Origin: Pseudocercospora fijiensis CIRAD86
Taxonomy: Eukaryota > Ascomycota > Dothideomycetes > Mycosphaerellales > Mycosphaerellaceae
Length of the DNA: 64,000 nucleotides
Reading direction: 5' to 3'
Assembly: GCF_000340215.1 (NCBI RefSeq)
Contig: NW_006921537.1
Span: 1,825,011-1,889,010, forward strand
Positions 22,797 through 33,613 of this stretch are shown here, one piece after another. Each line of letters opens with the position of its first letter. Position 1 is the stretch's first letter. Both the position numbers and the translations under genes were made by a program. The notes beneath the pieces are model-generated. The model was not told where the DNA came from. It was given only the letters and a program-made list of their open reading frames with translations, and did no database searches.

Positions 22797-24250
22797 TAAT
22801 AAGTAGTGCTAGGTTATTAACTATATATATGCTAGTACCTAAGTCTACGACCTAATCGGTAGTACGAGTAGTAGCTACGAGAGCAGAAGCGGCAGCGTTA
22901 CTAACAGTAACTGCGTTAAACGAGTATTATAGTAATAGCGTGTTTATATAGGAGTTGTTATAGATATATAGGCCCTACGTACCTTGTAGGCCTAGCGGCG
23001 GAGGTAGTTGCTATTACTAAGCAGCTAGTCTATGCCGCTATTAGTGCTACTATTGCTATTGCTATACCCCCTTCTTCTTAGCCTTCTCGCGCTCTTAGCG
23101 GAGCCGGTCTTCCTCCTTTAGATAAGAGTACTTAGTATAGTAGCGATTAGATAGATAAGTGCCCTCGTAATAGGTACACTTTAGACAGGCTTATTAACTA
23201 TTCTAGTTGTTTCTACCGCGGCCTCGACTAGTAGAATTGCCGCGGCCTCTACGGTTGTTGCCTTTGTTGCCTCGAGGCGCGTTATTGTTGTTACTAGCAG
23301 GTGCTAGTTGCTGTTAGCTATAGTATCTATTATACTAGGCCTAATTAACTTAAGCAACGTTCTTATTAAGCAACGCGCTAATTATGTTATCTAGTGTATT
23401 ACTATTAACTGCGAAGTTAGTAGCACGGATATGCTCTCGCCGTATCTAAGCGAATGCCTTATAGAATAGGCTAATTAGTATAATAAAGAAGTAGATAGCC
23501 TAATAGTCGCTAATAGCTAACTTAGTAGTACTTAGCGCACCTAACTTCTTCTTATAGTTATTATAGAACTTCTCGAGGTCCTTGCTCTCGTACCGGAGGG
23601 TAATATATTCCTAGAACTGTATAAATTTAGTAGACCTACCGTTACTAGTATATTTCTTTTTAAGGAAGTCCTATACCTCCTTCGAAGTAGATAGATTAAG
23701 TAGCGATTATTAAATATTACTAATATAGTTAGCGAATATCTAGGTACGTACTAACTAATCTTTAGCGTCCTATTTATCTTAGCGGTCTTTAAACTCCTTA
23801 GGCGTCTTATTAGAAGCCTTAACAAGGGGTCGCTAGCAGGTGCCTTATATATAGCGCTAGACCGACATACCTTTAAGAGCGCCTTTAGCGGCATACGACT
23901 ATAATAGGTAATTTTCCTTATTCTTTAGCTTTAGAATATTGCTAATATAGGTGCTAGCGACAGCGCTAGTTAAAGATAGTGCTATTGCGGACAGCGATAG
24001 CGATAGTAAAAACAAGATACAAACTATATATTAGATATAGCGGATAGCCGATATAATATTAAATATTAGTATAGCCGTATAGGCGACGCGGTATTAGTTG
24101 TTTGCTAGAAACTAGGGTATTTGCTAGCAGGTAGTAGTAGTAGCGACGGCGACAACGATATATTAGTAGCGGCGCGATTTTTAATAATAATACTAGCTAC
24201 GTAGTAGTCGATAGAGTAACTATTAGAAGTATATAGAATGCGTATTAGAA
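22797..24250 (-). mobile_element. Ty1/copia element C, gag and protease start (right fragment)
   Basis: Minus-strand gag of the copia element, from about 24,020 down to about 22,900. It has the usual copia Gag features: N-terminal helical part, then an RG/N-rich linker (RGNKGNNRRGRGN, about 23,210-23,280) and a zinc-knuckle remnant (CLKCTYYEGTY, about 23,150-23,190) with His/Cys positions altered. The protease active site at 22834-22845 reads Asp-Leu-Gly-Thr-Ser where Asp-Ser-Gly is expected (TCA to TTA). The 5' LTR should lie at about 24,030-24,300, but I could not fix its ends because no second LTR is in the window. Confidence 0.8.
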
Positions 24251-24299
24251 ACGTAAGGGGCTTATAACTACTTGAATGCTGAAACTGATGTTAATGTAA

Positions 24300-25137
24300 G
24301 GACTATCTAGCTATCGAGGCGAGAAGTCCTAAAGAAGCAAGTTGCAGCCTCAGGCACCATGCACGTGATAGACCCTGAGACCCTGAAAGGTGGGTGACAA
24401 CCACCCACTTCAAGTGACAGTCCCTTCAGCATTGCAGCACACGCTCACCAACAAGTTCAGAGTCATCATCCAATCGACGCAAGAGAACAGAATAGCAAAG
24501 GGGGGCCGTGACAGGGAACAGCACGTCCGTCGCGACCGCCACGTATTTCCTCATTTGCTGCTGCAGAGCAGACCGAAGAGAATCCGGTCCGTATTTGTGC
24601 TACACGTCTTGGCGTCGCAGAACATCCATCATACAGCACAGGCTGGCTTGGCCTTCCTGGGACAGGACCTCGGAAAGAGGGTGGGCACGAGTCCGCGAGC
24701 ACCAAGGACTGGAAACAGGAAGGTGCCCACGAGCTGCCCAACCCGCCGGTGAACTTGAGAAGCCAAAGGAACTTGAACTTCACGACAACACATCCCGGAA
24801 CTTGAGGTTCCCGCGCGACAAATCAGGGCCCATGAGATGCGACACTACTGGAACTGGTATAAGGCTATCACCTCATAGCAATCAAATGCAGGTAGACACC
24901 AGGCGCTTGCAGGAACCGGGTGCTGGTAGACTACTAGTGGTCTAGGCCAGGATGTTGTCAAACGAGCAGACTGGAGAGGGCGCCGTTTGAGGACTGCTTC
25001 CGGTCTGCTACTGGTCGAATCGTCAGGACGGCAAGGATAGAGTGTAAGTATAAGGACTTGCCTTCATCCTCCAATGCGTGAATACCGCCCATAGCATCTT
25101 AAGCTTCTAGGTGCCTGTGCACCTTATTGCTGCCAGC
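24300..25137. other. Intergenic: edge of RIP block and promoter of the FAD oxidase
   Basis: Base composition changes abruptly near 24,280: CA and TG become common again and TAG/TAA density falls. A short hairpin (GGTGGGTGACAACCACCC) lies at about 24,390-24,407. The open frames here (up to 145 codons) overlap each other on both strands and show no family resemblance. I see no gene. Confidence 0.6.
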
Positions 25138-26772
25138 ATGACATTCTCTTCCCTCGTTTCGTTCAGCTTCATTCTTAGCTCGATTATCTCCACAGCACAT
25201 GGCGCACCTAATGCAGATGCAACAGCCGCCTGCGGAGCGCTTCAAGCACAGTATCCCAAGCAGGTCGCCGGCAGTGCGTTTGACCTGAATCTTACGCTCG
25301 CCTTCGATTACACCCAGACTCGGACCGATTATTGGTCTCTCGCAAACGCAGATGTCAAGCCGGCATGTATATTCTTTCCTGGAGCTGCAGACGAGATAGC
25401 ATTTGCCGTCAAGACGCTGAACAACTATCCAAACGCGCCATGGGCAGTGAAGGGAGGAGGCCACAACGCAAATATCGGCTATTCAAGCACCCAGGATGGT
25501 GTACTGATCGCAACGAAGGAGAATATGGCGTATACCAAATATGATCCAGACACTCAGCTTGCCCATGTTGGACCAGGAAACCGATGGATCGATGTTGCCA
25601 ATGCCCTCGACCCGTACAATAGAGCCGTGGTGTCGGGACGACTAGGTGTAGTCGGAGCTGCAGGCTTGACGCTTGGAGGTGGTCTTTCATTTCTCAGTAC
25701 AGAATATGTATGGCTGTTTACTATCAAACATTAGGACCAAAGACTGATGACCTTACAGGGCATGACAGCAGACAATGTCGTCGAATACAAAGTCGTCACC
25801 GCAGCAGGCGAAATGACCACAGCCTCCCAAACCCAAAACACCGACCTCTTCTACGCCCTCAAAGGCGGCGGAAACCAATTCGCCATCGTAACAGAATACA
25901 TCATGAAAACCTATCCAATCGGCCAAGTCTGGGGCGGCCACAAAATTTACACAATAGACAAAAAATCCGCCCTCCTAAACGCCACCCACAACCTCGTTTC
26001 CAACTACTCCGACCCCAAAGCCGCCATAATTATGAGCTTCTCCTCCACAATCGACACTTTAGTCGACATCTTCGTAGTATTCTACTTCTACAACGGTCCC
26101 GAAATGGGTTCCATCCTAGCCGAATTCGACGCAATCCCAGCCTTAATCGACGCCACAAAACCCAACAGAAAATACAAAGACCTCATAGACTCCAACTCGG
26201 CATTCTCAGTCGACGGATTGCGTTTCTTGATCCGAACCGGAACCCTTCCTAACCTCCCCGGTGACCAAGGCATAGATCTCTACAACAACTGTTTCGACAC
26301 CTGGTACTCGCTGGGGAAAAAATCCCAATTGGGAGAACTGGACAACTACGTCTTTTCCCTAGCTTTCCAACCCGTGCCCCATCAACTCGCTCAAGCTTCG
26401 ATTTCAAGCCCCTACTCCGTCAACTTGTTGGGCCTTGATCCGAAATTGGGAGATAAAGTTTTCATGGAATACAATGTCGCCTGGCTTTCTTCTGGCACGG
26501 ATGAGAAGGCTGCGGCGGCCATTACCGCGCAGACACAGCCGGTACAGGATTATCGAAAAGAGAAATATGCAGGTGTCAAGCCGACGAATTATCAGAGTGG
26601 GGACTTGGAATTTGCCGCGAGTCGACCGCTTTTCATGAATGATGCCATGTTTAATCAGGATCCGCTCAAGAGTTACCCGGATGATGTTTATGCGAGACTG
26701 AAGCAGATTCAGAGTCAGAGGGATCCGGATGGATTTTTTGCGAAGAGGACGGGTGGGTTTAAGTTTGAGTGA
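25138..26772 (+). CDS. Secreted FAD-linked oxidase, berberine-bridge-enzyme-like
   Basis: Two exons, 25138-25707 and 25759-26772, give 527 residues. The 51-bp intron has donor GTATGG, a CTGAT branch site and acceptor TACAG; splicing restores the expected GGGLSFLSTEY-GMTADNVV. Residues 1-23 form a signal peptide, so secretion is likely. The PCMH-type FAD-binding domain covers about 60-240, and His109 in GGGHN matches the histidine that binds FAD covalently. The second, cysteinyl FAD anchor of plant BBEs is absent: 166-173 reads SGRLGVVG, with Leu where Cys would be. The C-terminus (RLKQIQSQRDPDGFFAKR) fits the BBE domain. Family members oxidise alcohols, sugars or secondary metabolites; the substrate cannot be told. 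ATG at 25138 was chosen over an upstream in-frame GTG. It is the first gene after the transposon block. Confidence 0.88.
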
Positions 26773-27096
26773 GAGTGATACGGTATGTACATACAGAGGT
26801 GTGGGATGTGAGCGAATGCTTGTGGTACAGTGAACGGTTCTGCTTCCCTTGACTCATCTCAATCTATTGGATCTGGGATGCAGGCAGTGATTATGGTACA
26901 ACGAGTGACTCCATCTCCGTTCCCATATCCATATCCATATCCTTTTGAATTCATCGTCCTGCTTTCATTCCGTCCAGCGAGACTACGGCTCCCTGGTCCT
27001 GAACTTATGTTTTCGACCACCAGCGTCGTTCAAAGAGAGACCGATCCTTAGTGGGAGCGGGAGGATTCAGATGACCCAGATTCGCCGGCATTGGCT
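26773..27096. other. Intergenic between convergent genes
   Basis: Holds the 3' ends of two convergent genes and a short CCATAT microsatellite (about 26,926-26,942). Nothing else seen. Confidence 0.6.
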
Positions 27097-27753
27097 TTAA
27101 TGTCGCGTGTACTTGCAGGAACTACAAGTGTCCTCCTGTCGGCCATGTGTGATGACGGGCTGGTAATCCTCGAATCCGTCCTCCGGGTTGTTCCGACGAT
27201 AGTCGTAGTGGATGTAGTCGAAGCCCACAGCCCAGTGCGTTTTGATCTCCACAACCTTGGGCAAAGATTGAAGTATCATCCGATAAATTTCAAGAGGCCC
27301 CCTAATGGAATCTAGTATATTTCGAGGAATCTCGCATTGGCAGTCCGCGTTCGACACCTAGTGCTCACAGCAGTCGACTGTCATGCTGATGGAGAGTATG
27401 CCGGCATTCGAGAGTCTCTTGACGGCGTGGTGGATGTCTTCTGACGATGGTCTCGAGTTCTCTAGCTTGGTGTCGCCTTTGAGTCTGGAAAAATTCAAGA
27501 TCAATTCGTCGTTTCGACGATGGGCTTTGACCGTTATTTTTATGTAGGCTTGAGATTTGCGGTTGGATCTGTTGATACGCAGATCATACCATTTCTTGCA
27601 CACCAGGAGAAAGCCGGGCTGTCCTTTGATGTTGTCTGATCGAGAGCGGTTCTTGTTGATATTGAGAATTTCTGATACGAGTTCAGGCGGCAATTTTTCG
27701 TATTGGAATAGCTCAGCCGAGGGAGCTGGCGGAGCATTTTTGAATCGTTGCAT
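27097..27753 (-). CDS. F-box-like protein, with in-frame TAG or small intron
   Basis: Starts at ATG 27753 and first gives 131 residues ending at TAG 27358-27360. The same frame then stays open to 27097 (about 86 codons). The N-terminus has an F-box-like motif (residues about 19-57: YEKLPPELVSEIL ... LLVCKKWYDLR), as in the large F-box families of Dothideomycetes, where such proteins link substrates to SCF ubiquitin ligases. Either the gene ends at the TAG, or a 57-nt intron (donor GTGAGC within the last codons, acceptor ATACTAG) removes the stop and keeps the frame. The second part (PLEIYRMILQSLPKVVEIK) looks like real protein, so I favour splicing. A pseudogene with one stop is also possible. 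Confidence 0.55.
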
Positions 27754-28369
27754 GTCGCTTTCTGCGAGGCCGAGCGAAGTGGTGAAGTTGCTCTTGACGA
27801 GAATGTGTAATGATGTCGAAAGAAGCGCTTATGCGAGGGTCGATATCGCTGCTATGGGATATTGCTCTGCGATGTTACTGACTCTCGGATGTTGTCGATA
27901 TTGTGTGTATGTAGTTTCTCGACAGAAGAAATGAAGATGAGCGAAGTAAGTGGTCCATGGGCTCAGTACTTCCTCCTTCCGTGCCGTGCACACGAAGCTG
28001 CCTCTAATGCCTGCAAGTTGCCATGTACAAGGCGAAAGGTTTCGCGTAAGAAGGTGAAGTTTGGCTCGAGATGGCAAGTCCAGTCACGACTTGCAATTTC
28101 GGAACAAGAAAATATGGCTTGAACTCACTTCGCACTTTTGATCTTGTGGTTTCAATAATTGAATGCACAGATTGCTATCCGGAGCTGCCGCATACCAAAG
28201 TAGGTCAACCTTCCGAGGCTCAGGCTATTACTTCCAATATGGCAGACGTGATACCGAGAGCGTTACATATTTTGATGCTGTTGCTTCTATGCCTGCTCTC
28301 GGAGAGTCCGTGCTTGTTCTTGCTCCCCGAGAAGCGAATTGAGCTCCCACCGTAACTTCTCATCACTCG
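27754..28369. other. Intergenic, no gene seen
   Basis: Upstream region of the F-box-like gene and downstream region of the gene at 28370-29422. Several short overlapping frames (60-125 codons) on both strands with no recognisable features. Confidence 0.5.
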
Positions 28370-29422
28370 TCACCCGTCAAACGATTTGTCCACTTCATCT
28401 TGAGTGTGTGGATGGTACATCAGCCACCTCGCGATATTGTCCAAATCTTGGAGACGCAAACCGGATTGGCCTTGTTGTGCACCTGGTTGCATCCTTCGAA
28501 GCATATCCCGAATCTTCACAACCCACAGCTTAAGCAGACCACCGTTCAAAATTGTGTTCTTTCCCGTGATCGGATCAAGCAGCGATGCACCAACATCGAG
28601 GCGCTCCATGGGTCCTTCAACACTTTCGCCATCCGAGTCTTCCATTTCTTGACGGATCACATCGATGCACATCCTTGCAAGCACACGGAATGGGGTACCA
28701 ATCTCGAAACATACCGAACCGAACTCGAGTGCGTCGCCATATGACTCAAGATAGCGACGTTTCTCGCCGCTGAGACGCATTTCTCCGCATCCCGCGAGGC
28801 GGTCAGGTTCGAGGAAGAATTTTTGAGTGACTGCATCGTAGTTGATCCATACTCTGGCCACGAAAGTGGCGTGGCGCAGATAGCCCTCGAATATCTCTTC
28901 GGCAATGGGAGGATACTGGTGACATGGTGGCGGAGGGTTGAGATCTTTGAGTGGAATGACCAGGGTCTCAAACGCTGTTCGATAGTGCTTCTCTCGTATG
29001 ATGGGGCTCAATGCGGCCAGGTCGAAGCTGCGATCAACGCCGCTGTCTTCCCTGTCACGCGCAGGTGGTGTGGCCTCGGGATTGGCATCGGTGGCTGCAC
29101 GTGGTGTTGGCGATGACGGCAAATAGTCGTCGGCGTCAGGAACAGAAGGCGCATCTACGTCCATTGCGGATGTGAGCGGTGATTCCTGCGATGTACGTGA
29201 TGTCGGCGATTCGGGGAGGTCGAAGCTCGTGTGATGCTGCAAGATATCAAGTGAGTCTTGGAGGGGCACTGGCATGTTGCGCGGGCTTCGAGGTGAGTAT
29301 GCCGGCGACGAGGACTGTCGCTTGAGAGGCGGGCCCTCAGCTTCGCTCGCAGGAAGTCCCCGTTTTATGCGCATGCTGTGACTGCCGTGGTGCGTGGTTG
29401 GCGGTGTCTCAGACGGAAGCAT
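28370..29422 (-). CDS. Hypothetical protein, 350 residues, disordered N-terminus
   Basis: Single open frame from ATG 29422. The frame stays open upstream to 29563 but begins there with TTG, so the first ATG was taken. Residues 1 to about 175 are Ser/Pro-rich and disordered, with a possible nuclear signal (MRIKRGLP ... PLKRQ) and Asp/Pro-rich acidic patches. From about 180 to the end the sequence is ordered and looks conserved-type: FDLAALSPIIREKHYRTAFE, then a stretch ending RVWINYDAVTQKFFLEPDR, and a helical C-terminus (ILNGGLLKLWVVKIRDMLRRM). I do not recognise the family. A nuclear role is a guess from composition only. It is divergent from SSR4 across a 1.15-kb spacer. Confidence 0.7.
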   Translation of the reverse strand: MLPSETPPTTHHGSHSMRIKRGLPASEAEGPPLKRQSSSPAYSPRSPRNMPVPLQDSLDILQHHTSFDLPESPTSRTSQESPLTSAMDVDAPSVPDADDYLPSSPTPRAATDANPEATPPARDREDSGVDRSFDLAALSPIIREKHYRTAFETLVIPLKDLNPPPPCHQYPPIAEEIFEGYLRHATFVARVWINYDAVTQKFFLEPDRLAGCGEMRLSGEKRRYLESYGDALEFGSVCFEIGTPFRVLARMCIDVIRQEMEDSDGESVEGPMERLDVGASLLDPITGKNTILNGGLLKLWVVKIRDMLRRMQPGAQQGQSGLRLQDLDNIARWLMYHPHTQDEVDKSFDG

Positions 29423-30573
29423 CGAAGCTATTGCGGAGCTTTTGAGACGCAGCAGCGATTGCTGGCGGCAGCTTTGTTCCCGCAGATGCAGATGCAGCGA
29501 TCCGCACGTGAAGCGTAGATTCTGTTTGGCACTATGGGTTTGCGGCGATATGAAAGGGCGCAAGTCGTCAAGTCTAGTCCGTTCCGTGCTCCCGATGTTG
29601 TTGTCTATGAAGCCATGCCCACGTGCAGCTCCTTCCTGCTATCGTGCTTCTACCACGCTGCCACTCCATCTGTCCAGCCGCAGACAACGGGCTAATGTGA
29701 TGCACCTTTTCGCTACCATGTCTTTGCTTGCAAGATGCCAAAGGCTGCGGCTGCCCGCCAGACCCTCTTCACTGTCCTCATTCCGTATCCTGCTCCGCGA
29801 AGGATTGTTGCTGGCGACAGCGTGCAGCTGCTACACGTCTCCATCGAACGTGTTGTATTGATGTCAACGAGCCACTCTTCTTCTCCAAGCTCTTGCAGAT
29901 GGCAAGCAACGTGATGAAAAAGGGTGAAAGATCACGCAGGTTGTCAAAAATTCCTCGCCGATCCGAAGACCAACGAGAGCGGTCAGTTGATAGTTTTCAA
30001 CTAGCAAAAACGCAATCTCGGACGAATCCTCACTGATATGCGTAATGCCCTACGCAAATGTCAGCACGATGGTCGATGTTGTGGAAGTGTGAGGGTGGCT
30101 TTGCTTACCGTGCACTCGGATGGAGAAGAAGAGGAGAAGAGAAGGAGTCGCGCGCGCCGAGATTCTTATACTGCTCACTAGCGCGTGATACGCTCTGTCC
30201 CGCGTGCTGGTGGCTGTCACTTGAGTCAGTTCAGATTTGATGGCCCGCAGCAGTGAGTGATGAGCTGTGCACGTCGCAGCGTCGACTGTCTCTGCACCAG
30301 GTCTTGCTTCGTCAACACCCATATCAGATAGCTTACATTATCATTTCTCATGTAGTGGAGCCTCAGAAAACTGCCTCGTATGTGCCCGCGTAGATGCACT
30401 GGAGAAATGCCAAGCCCATGTGATTGACACCTGAGGCTCTTCGGGGACACCCGCGTCGCGAAAGTCTCACCAACGACAGCGGTAGAGCGTTGATGTCAAG
30501 CACAGCACAGCACAGCACAGCAAGCCAATTCTTGAAGGCCTTCCGGGCGACTTTGAGTCGCATCGCTGCCAAG
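29423..30573. other. Divergent promoter region between 28370-29422 and SSR4
   Basis: About 1.15 kb with no convincing gene. Contains a CACAG x4 microsatellite (30501-30520) about 55 bp before the SSR4 start and an AGAAGAGGAGAAGAG purine run (about 30,122-30,142). Open frames up to 155 codons exist but lack any supporting feature. Confidence 0.5.
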
Positions 30574-32794
30574 ATGAACAACCCGTAAGCGACTCGTATC
30601 GCATGCCTCCACCGCCACCGCGACACTAACGCATCCTCGCAGCTCACAAGGAGTCGCGCCGCAGCTCCAACCGCACCTCCACTTATGTTCGCAGCACCGT
30701 TTCCCCGTCGTGCAGTCGCTCGACCTTCAGCAAGCCTTCCGATACCTCATTGATGCGCCGGCGATCGTCAAGCATCATGCGTCCATGGCATGGGAGTATC
30801 TGTCTGCGCCGAACGATGGACGAGTGTGGCTGGAATGGATCCCGCGCGAGAAGAACGACTATCCCTATCCTTCAGATGGCTACGTTTGGGGAGACATGGA
30901 GCAGTCATACCGACAAGACTTCAATGGCTATACTCTTGAGTTGAAAGTGCAAGGCATCGGATACCGCCCCGGTCACGACCAGATGGCCACACATGCGCGC
31001 ACGCGATATCACTTCGTCGGCAAGAATCCGTCAGTGAATGCGCCGATGCCAGATGACACCTTATGGCTCGTGCACTATCACCAGGCCGCACAACATCAGA
31101 TCATGCCGGCTGCTCAGGTGCCAGTCAGCCCGCAGATGCAGCAAATCATTTCCCAGCGAAGATGGTTGGAAAGCCAAGGTCGCCTTGATCGCAGGGACTT
31201 TATGCTGCACGATCGCGAACACTGGCCGATCATCAATATCCCAGGACACGGCCCATCGCAGCAACAGGGACAATACGCAGCGCAACAAGCAGCACAGAAC
31301 AGGCCATACGGAGCATACCCCCAGCAAGCTGGTCAGCCTCCTTCGAAGAGACCGCGAACGCAGGGGCCGGGCGCGTTGCCAGGATCGAGTGACGGCATGC
31401 CAGATACGAGCATAGAGGCCGAAGAAGATACTGCACTTGGCGATTACTTCGATCACCTCACACAGCGCGATATCAGCCTTGCGAGATACACCCAACACCA
31501 CAGATGGATGGAAGAGGTCTTCTCTTCGCCGTACGCCTCGAGCAACATCGTTCCTCCTGATCTTGGCCTCGGGCTGATGGGCGAGCTGAAGGGCCTGACG
31601 GATGGCATTCTTCAGCCACCCAATATGGAAGTGAGAGATGTTGCCGAAAGGCCTGCCAAGGCGAAAGAACCAGCTCCTTTCACGAATTTGAAGAAGGAGC
31701 AGGTGGACGAGTTTAGCAAGCGAGTAGCGAAACATCTCGAGGAAGGTCAAGCTGAAATTGAGCGGATGAAGGCGGAACATGCAGCAAAGATGCAAGATTG
31801 GAAAAAGGTGAAAGCACTGACTCGGGCGGAAAAGAGATTGAGATTTGCCAGTTGGGAGGTGCACGAAGACCAGCCGATTACTGTCTTCCGTCTCGAGGCC
31901 GATCCTGCTGTGAACGGGAATACTGATGAAGGACTTGGCAAGGAGAATGTGGAAGATGTGATCAAGGATGTGGAGAGTCTTCTCAAGGTGAATATCAAAG
32001 GCCATCCAGATGCGACTCGCATCTGCAAAGGTGGACTAAAGGATAGGAAGCCGCTTGTCTTCAACTACGACCAGCAAGCAGATCAGCAAGACACGACTTC
32101 CGAGGCCATGGCCGATGTGCAGCAACAACAATCTACGTCGACGCCAGGCGCAAACGGGACGGTAGGTGGCGAGACTGCCACATACCATGAAGATCCAACC
32201 TCAAACGCTCAAACACCTGCCGACCAGGATATCAAAGCTGCACCGGCAGCACAGACATCTTACCAGCATGGTGCCACACTGCAAACGCCCAGTCACTCCG
32301 CTACGCCTCAAAACGACAGCGATAATAACACCGCGGGAGAAGCGTTGGAGGATATACCCGGAATGGACATGAATGACATGGTCATAGACGGCATGGACAT
32401 GGATGTGGACCAATCAAATATTGATTTTGGTGATACTCCCAGTCAGGACCTCGCTGCTAACGATGGTGGTGCTTCGGGGCTGGATCTCACAGGAGCTGAA
32501 ACTTCGAACACGGCGGCTGCTGCTGCTGCTGCTGCTACCGCAGCTCAAGCCGGGCCGAGTACAGCACCGGTTCAGCAACCTCCTGCGGAAGATCGACCTG
32601 TGGAAAGCGGCATGGGCGGCATGGAAGGTGATTTTAACGACACTTTCGGAGACATCCTAAACAATGACAGCAATGGAGATGATGGCCTCATCGACTTTGC
32701 CGGTGGTATGGACGATAGTGCTTTTGGCGATGCGTTGCATGGCATGGACAGCGTGGGAGATTCTGGGGAGGGGAACACGCCTGCCCAGCCGTAG
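30574..32794 (+). CDS. SSR4: SWI/SNF and RSC complex subunit Ssr4-like
   Basis: Two exons: a tiny first exon 30574-30584 (ATG AAC AAC CC) and 30643-32794, giving 720 residues. The 58-bp intron has donor GTAAGC, a CACTAAC branch site and acceptor CGCAG. Without it the frame would have to begin at a GTG. The N-terminal 200 residues match the fungal Ssr4 domain (PF08549, formerly DUF1750): HLHLCSQHRFPVVQSLDLQQ, WEYLSAPNDGRVWLEWIPR and the block ending DTLWLVHYHQ. The middle has a Gln-rich stretch and a coiled coil (about 355-405). The C-terminal half is disordered, with a polyalanine tract (codons at 32,512-32,545) and acidic Asp/Gly/Met-rich ends. Known role: a fungal-specific subunit of the SWI/SNF and RSC chromatin remodelling complexes, in the nucleus. 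Confidence 0.85.
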
Positions 32795-33196
32795 GATGGC
32801 GGCACCGTGCCGTTTGATCTCTTTTACAGACTCCCATGAGTGGCAGCATGTTCGATCTTCGACGGACATGCCTCCTACAATCAAGCGGAGAATTCTGCTT
32901 GTTCGGTCCAGCTCGTCAGATTCTGTCGAACTTGGCATACTGTTTTTACGAGTAAATCGAGAAATCACAAGGAGTCAATATGGCACGCAGCTTTGATCAG
33001 TGGCAAATGTGTCCGCGCAAACCTTTTTCCTCCTGTCAACAACAGTTTGTCCCAAAGCAAGTAGACACTGGGTCTCAACAGCACATTTGACTTCTTCTGT
33101 CCTAATCAGCGTTGCTGCAGTCTGTGGGAGGTGTGATGACGACGTATTCGGCAATGTTGATTCGAAGATTTGGAGAAGAAGGCCGCATAGTCGAAC
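32795..33196. other. Intergenic, 3' region of SSR4
   Basis: No feature supported. Overlapping short frames only. Confidence 0.4.
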
Positions 33197-33412
33197 ATGC
33201 CTGCTGGATTGGTCAATATCGCTTCTGCGCTGTTTTGTGGTGTCGGGAACATCATTCGGCCGCAAACGTTCAAGGCGGCCGACGCACCGCTGTCCAGGCC
33301 CGCAAAGGTGTTACTTGTTTGCTGCTGGGTCGGTTCTGTAGCATTGGCTGTTACTCTTGCAACGGATTATCTCATCGTAAACAAAAGCCGGAATAGGAAG
33401 TGGGAGCATTGA
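33197..33412 (+). CDS. Small putative membrane protein, 71 residues
   Basis: ATG 33197 to TGA. The sequence has one clear hydrophobic helix (about 38-59, KVLLVCCWVGSVALAVTLAT) followed by a short basic tail (NKSRNRKW), and a weaker hydrophobic segment at residues 4-19. This is the layout of small fungal organelle membrane proteins, but I cannot name the family. It could be a stand-alone gene or the last exon of a longer one. Supported by the clean membrane segment and basic C-terminus; no homology claim. Confidence 0.4.
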   Translation: MPAGLVNIASALFCGVGNIIRPQTFKAADAPLSRPAKVLLVCCWVGSVALAVTLATDYLIVNKSRNRKWEH

Positions 33413-33613
33413 GGATGATTTGCTTGCCTTGAGCAAAGGCTTCGATGGCTTGACCGATAAGCAGAATAAGAATTTCAGGTACCAGTACTAAGCTTTCTTT
33501 TTTAGAAACCGGGCTGGAGCGAGCTAGCATCCGATGGTACGAATACATGAAAGCAGGTCTGTTCAGAGATTCCTCCTTAAGAGTACTCCTCGTTGTCCTG
33601 GAACTACTTCGTC

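Noticed and set aside
25710..26252. Plus-strand frame of 180 codons rich in Arg/His/Asn.
   Set aside because: Alternate frame of exon 2 of the FAD-linked oxidase; low-complexity composition results from the codon pattern.
29394..29861. Plus-strand frame of 155 codons between the unknown gene and SSR4.
   Set aside because: Overlaps the 5' end of the minus-strand gene, is Cys/Ser/Arg-rich without domain pattern, and lies in the divergent promoter.
31061..32005. Minus-strand frame of 314 codons.
   Set aside because: Antisense to the conserved SSR4 frame and without recognisable features.
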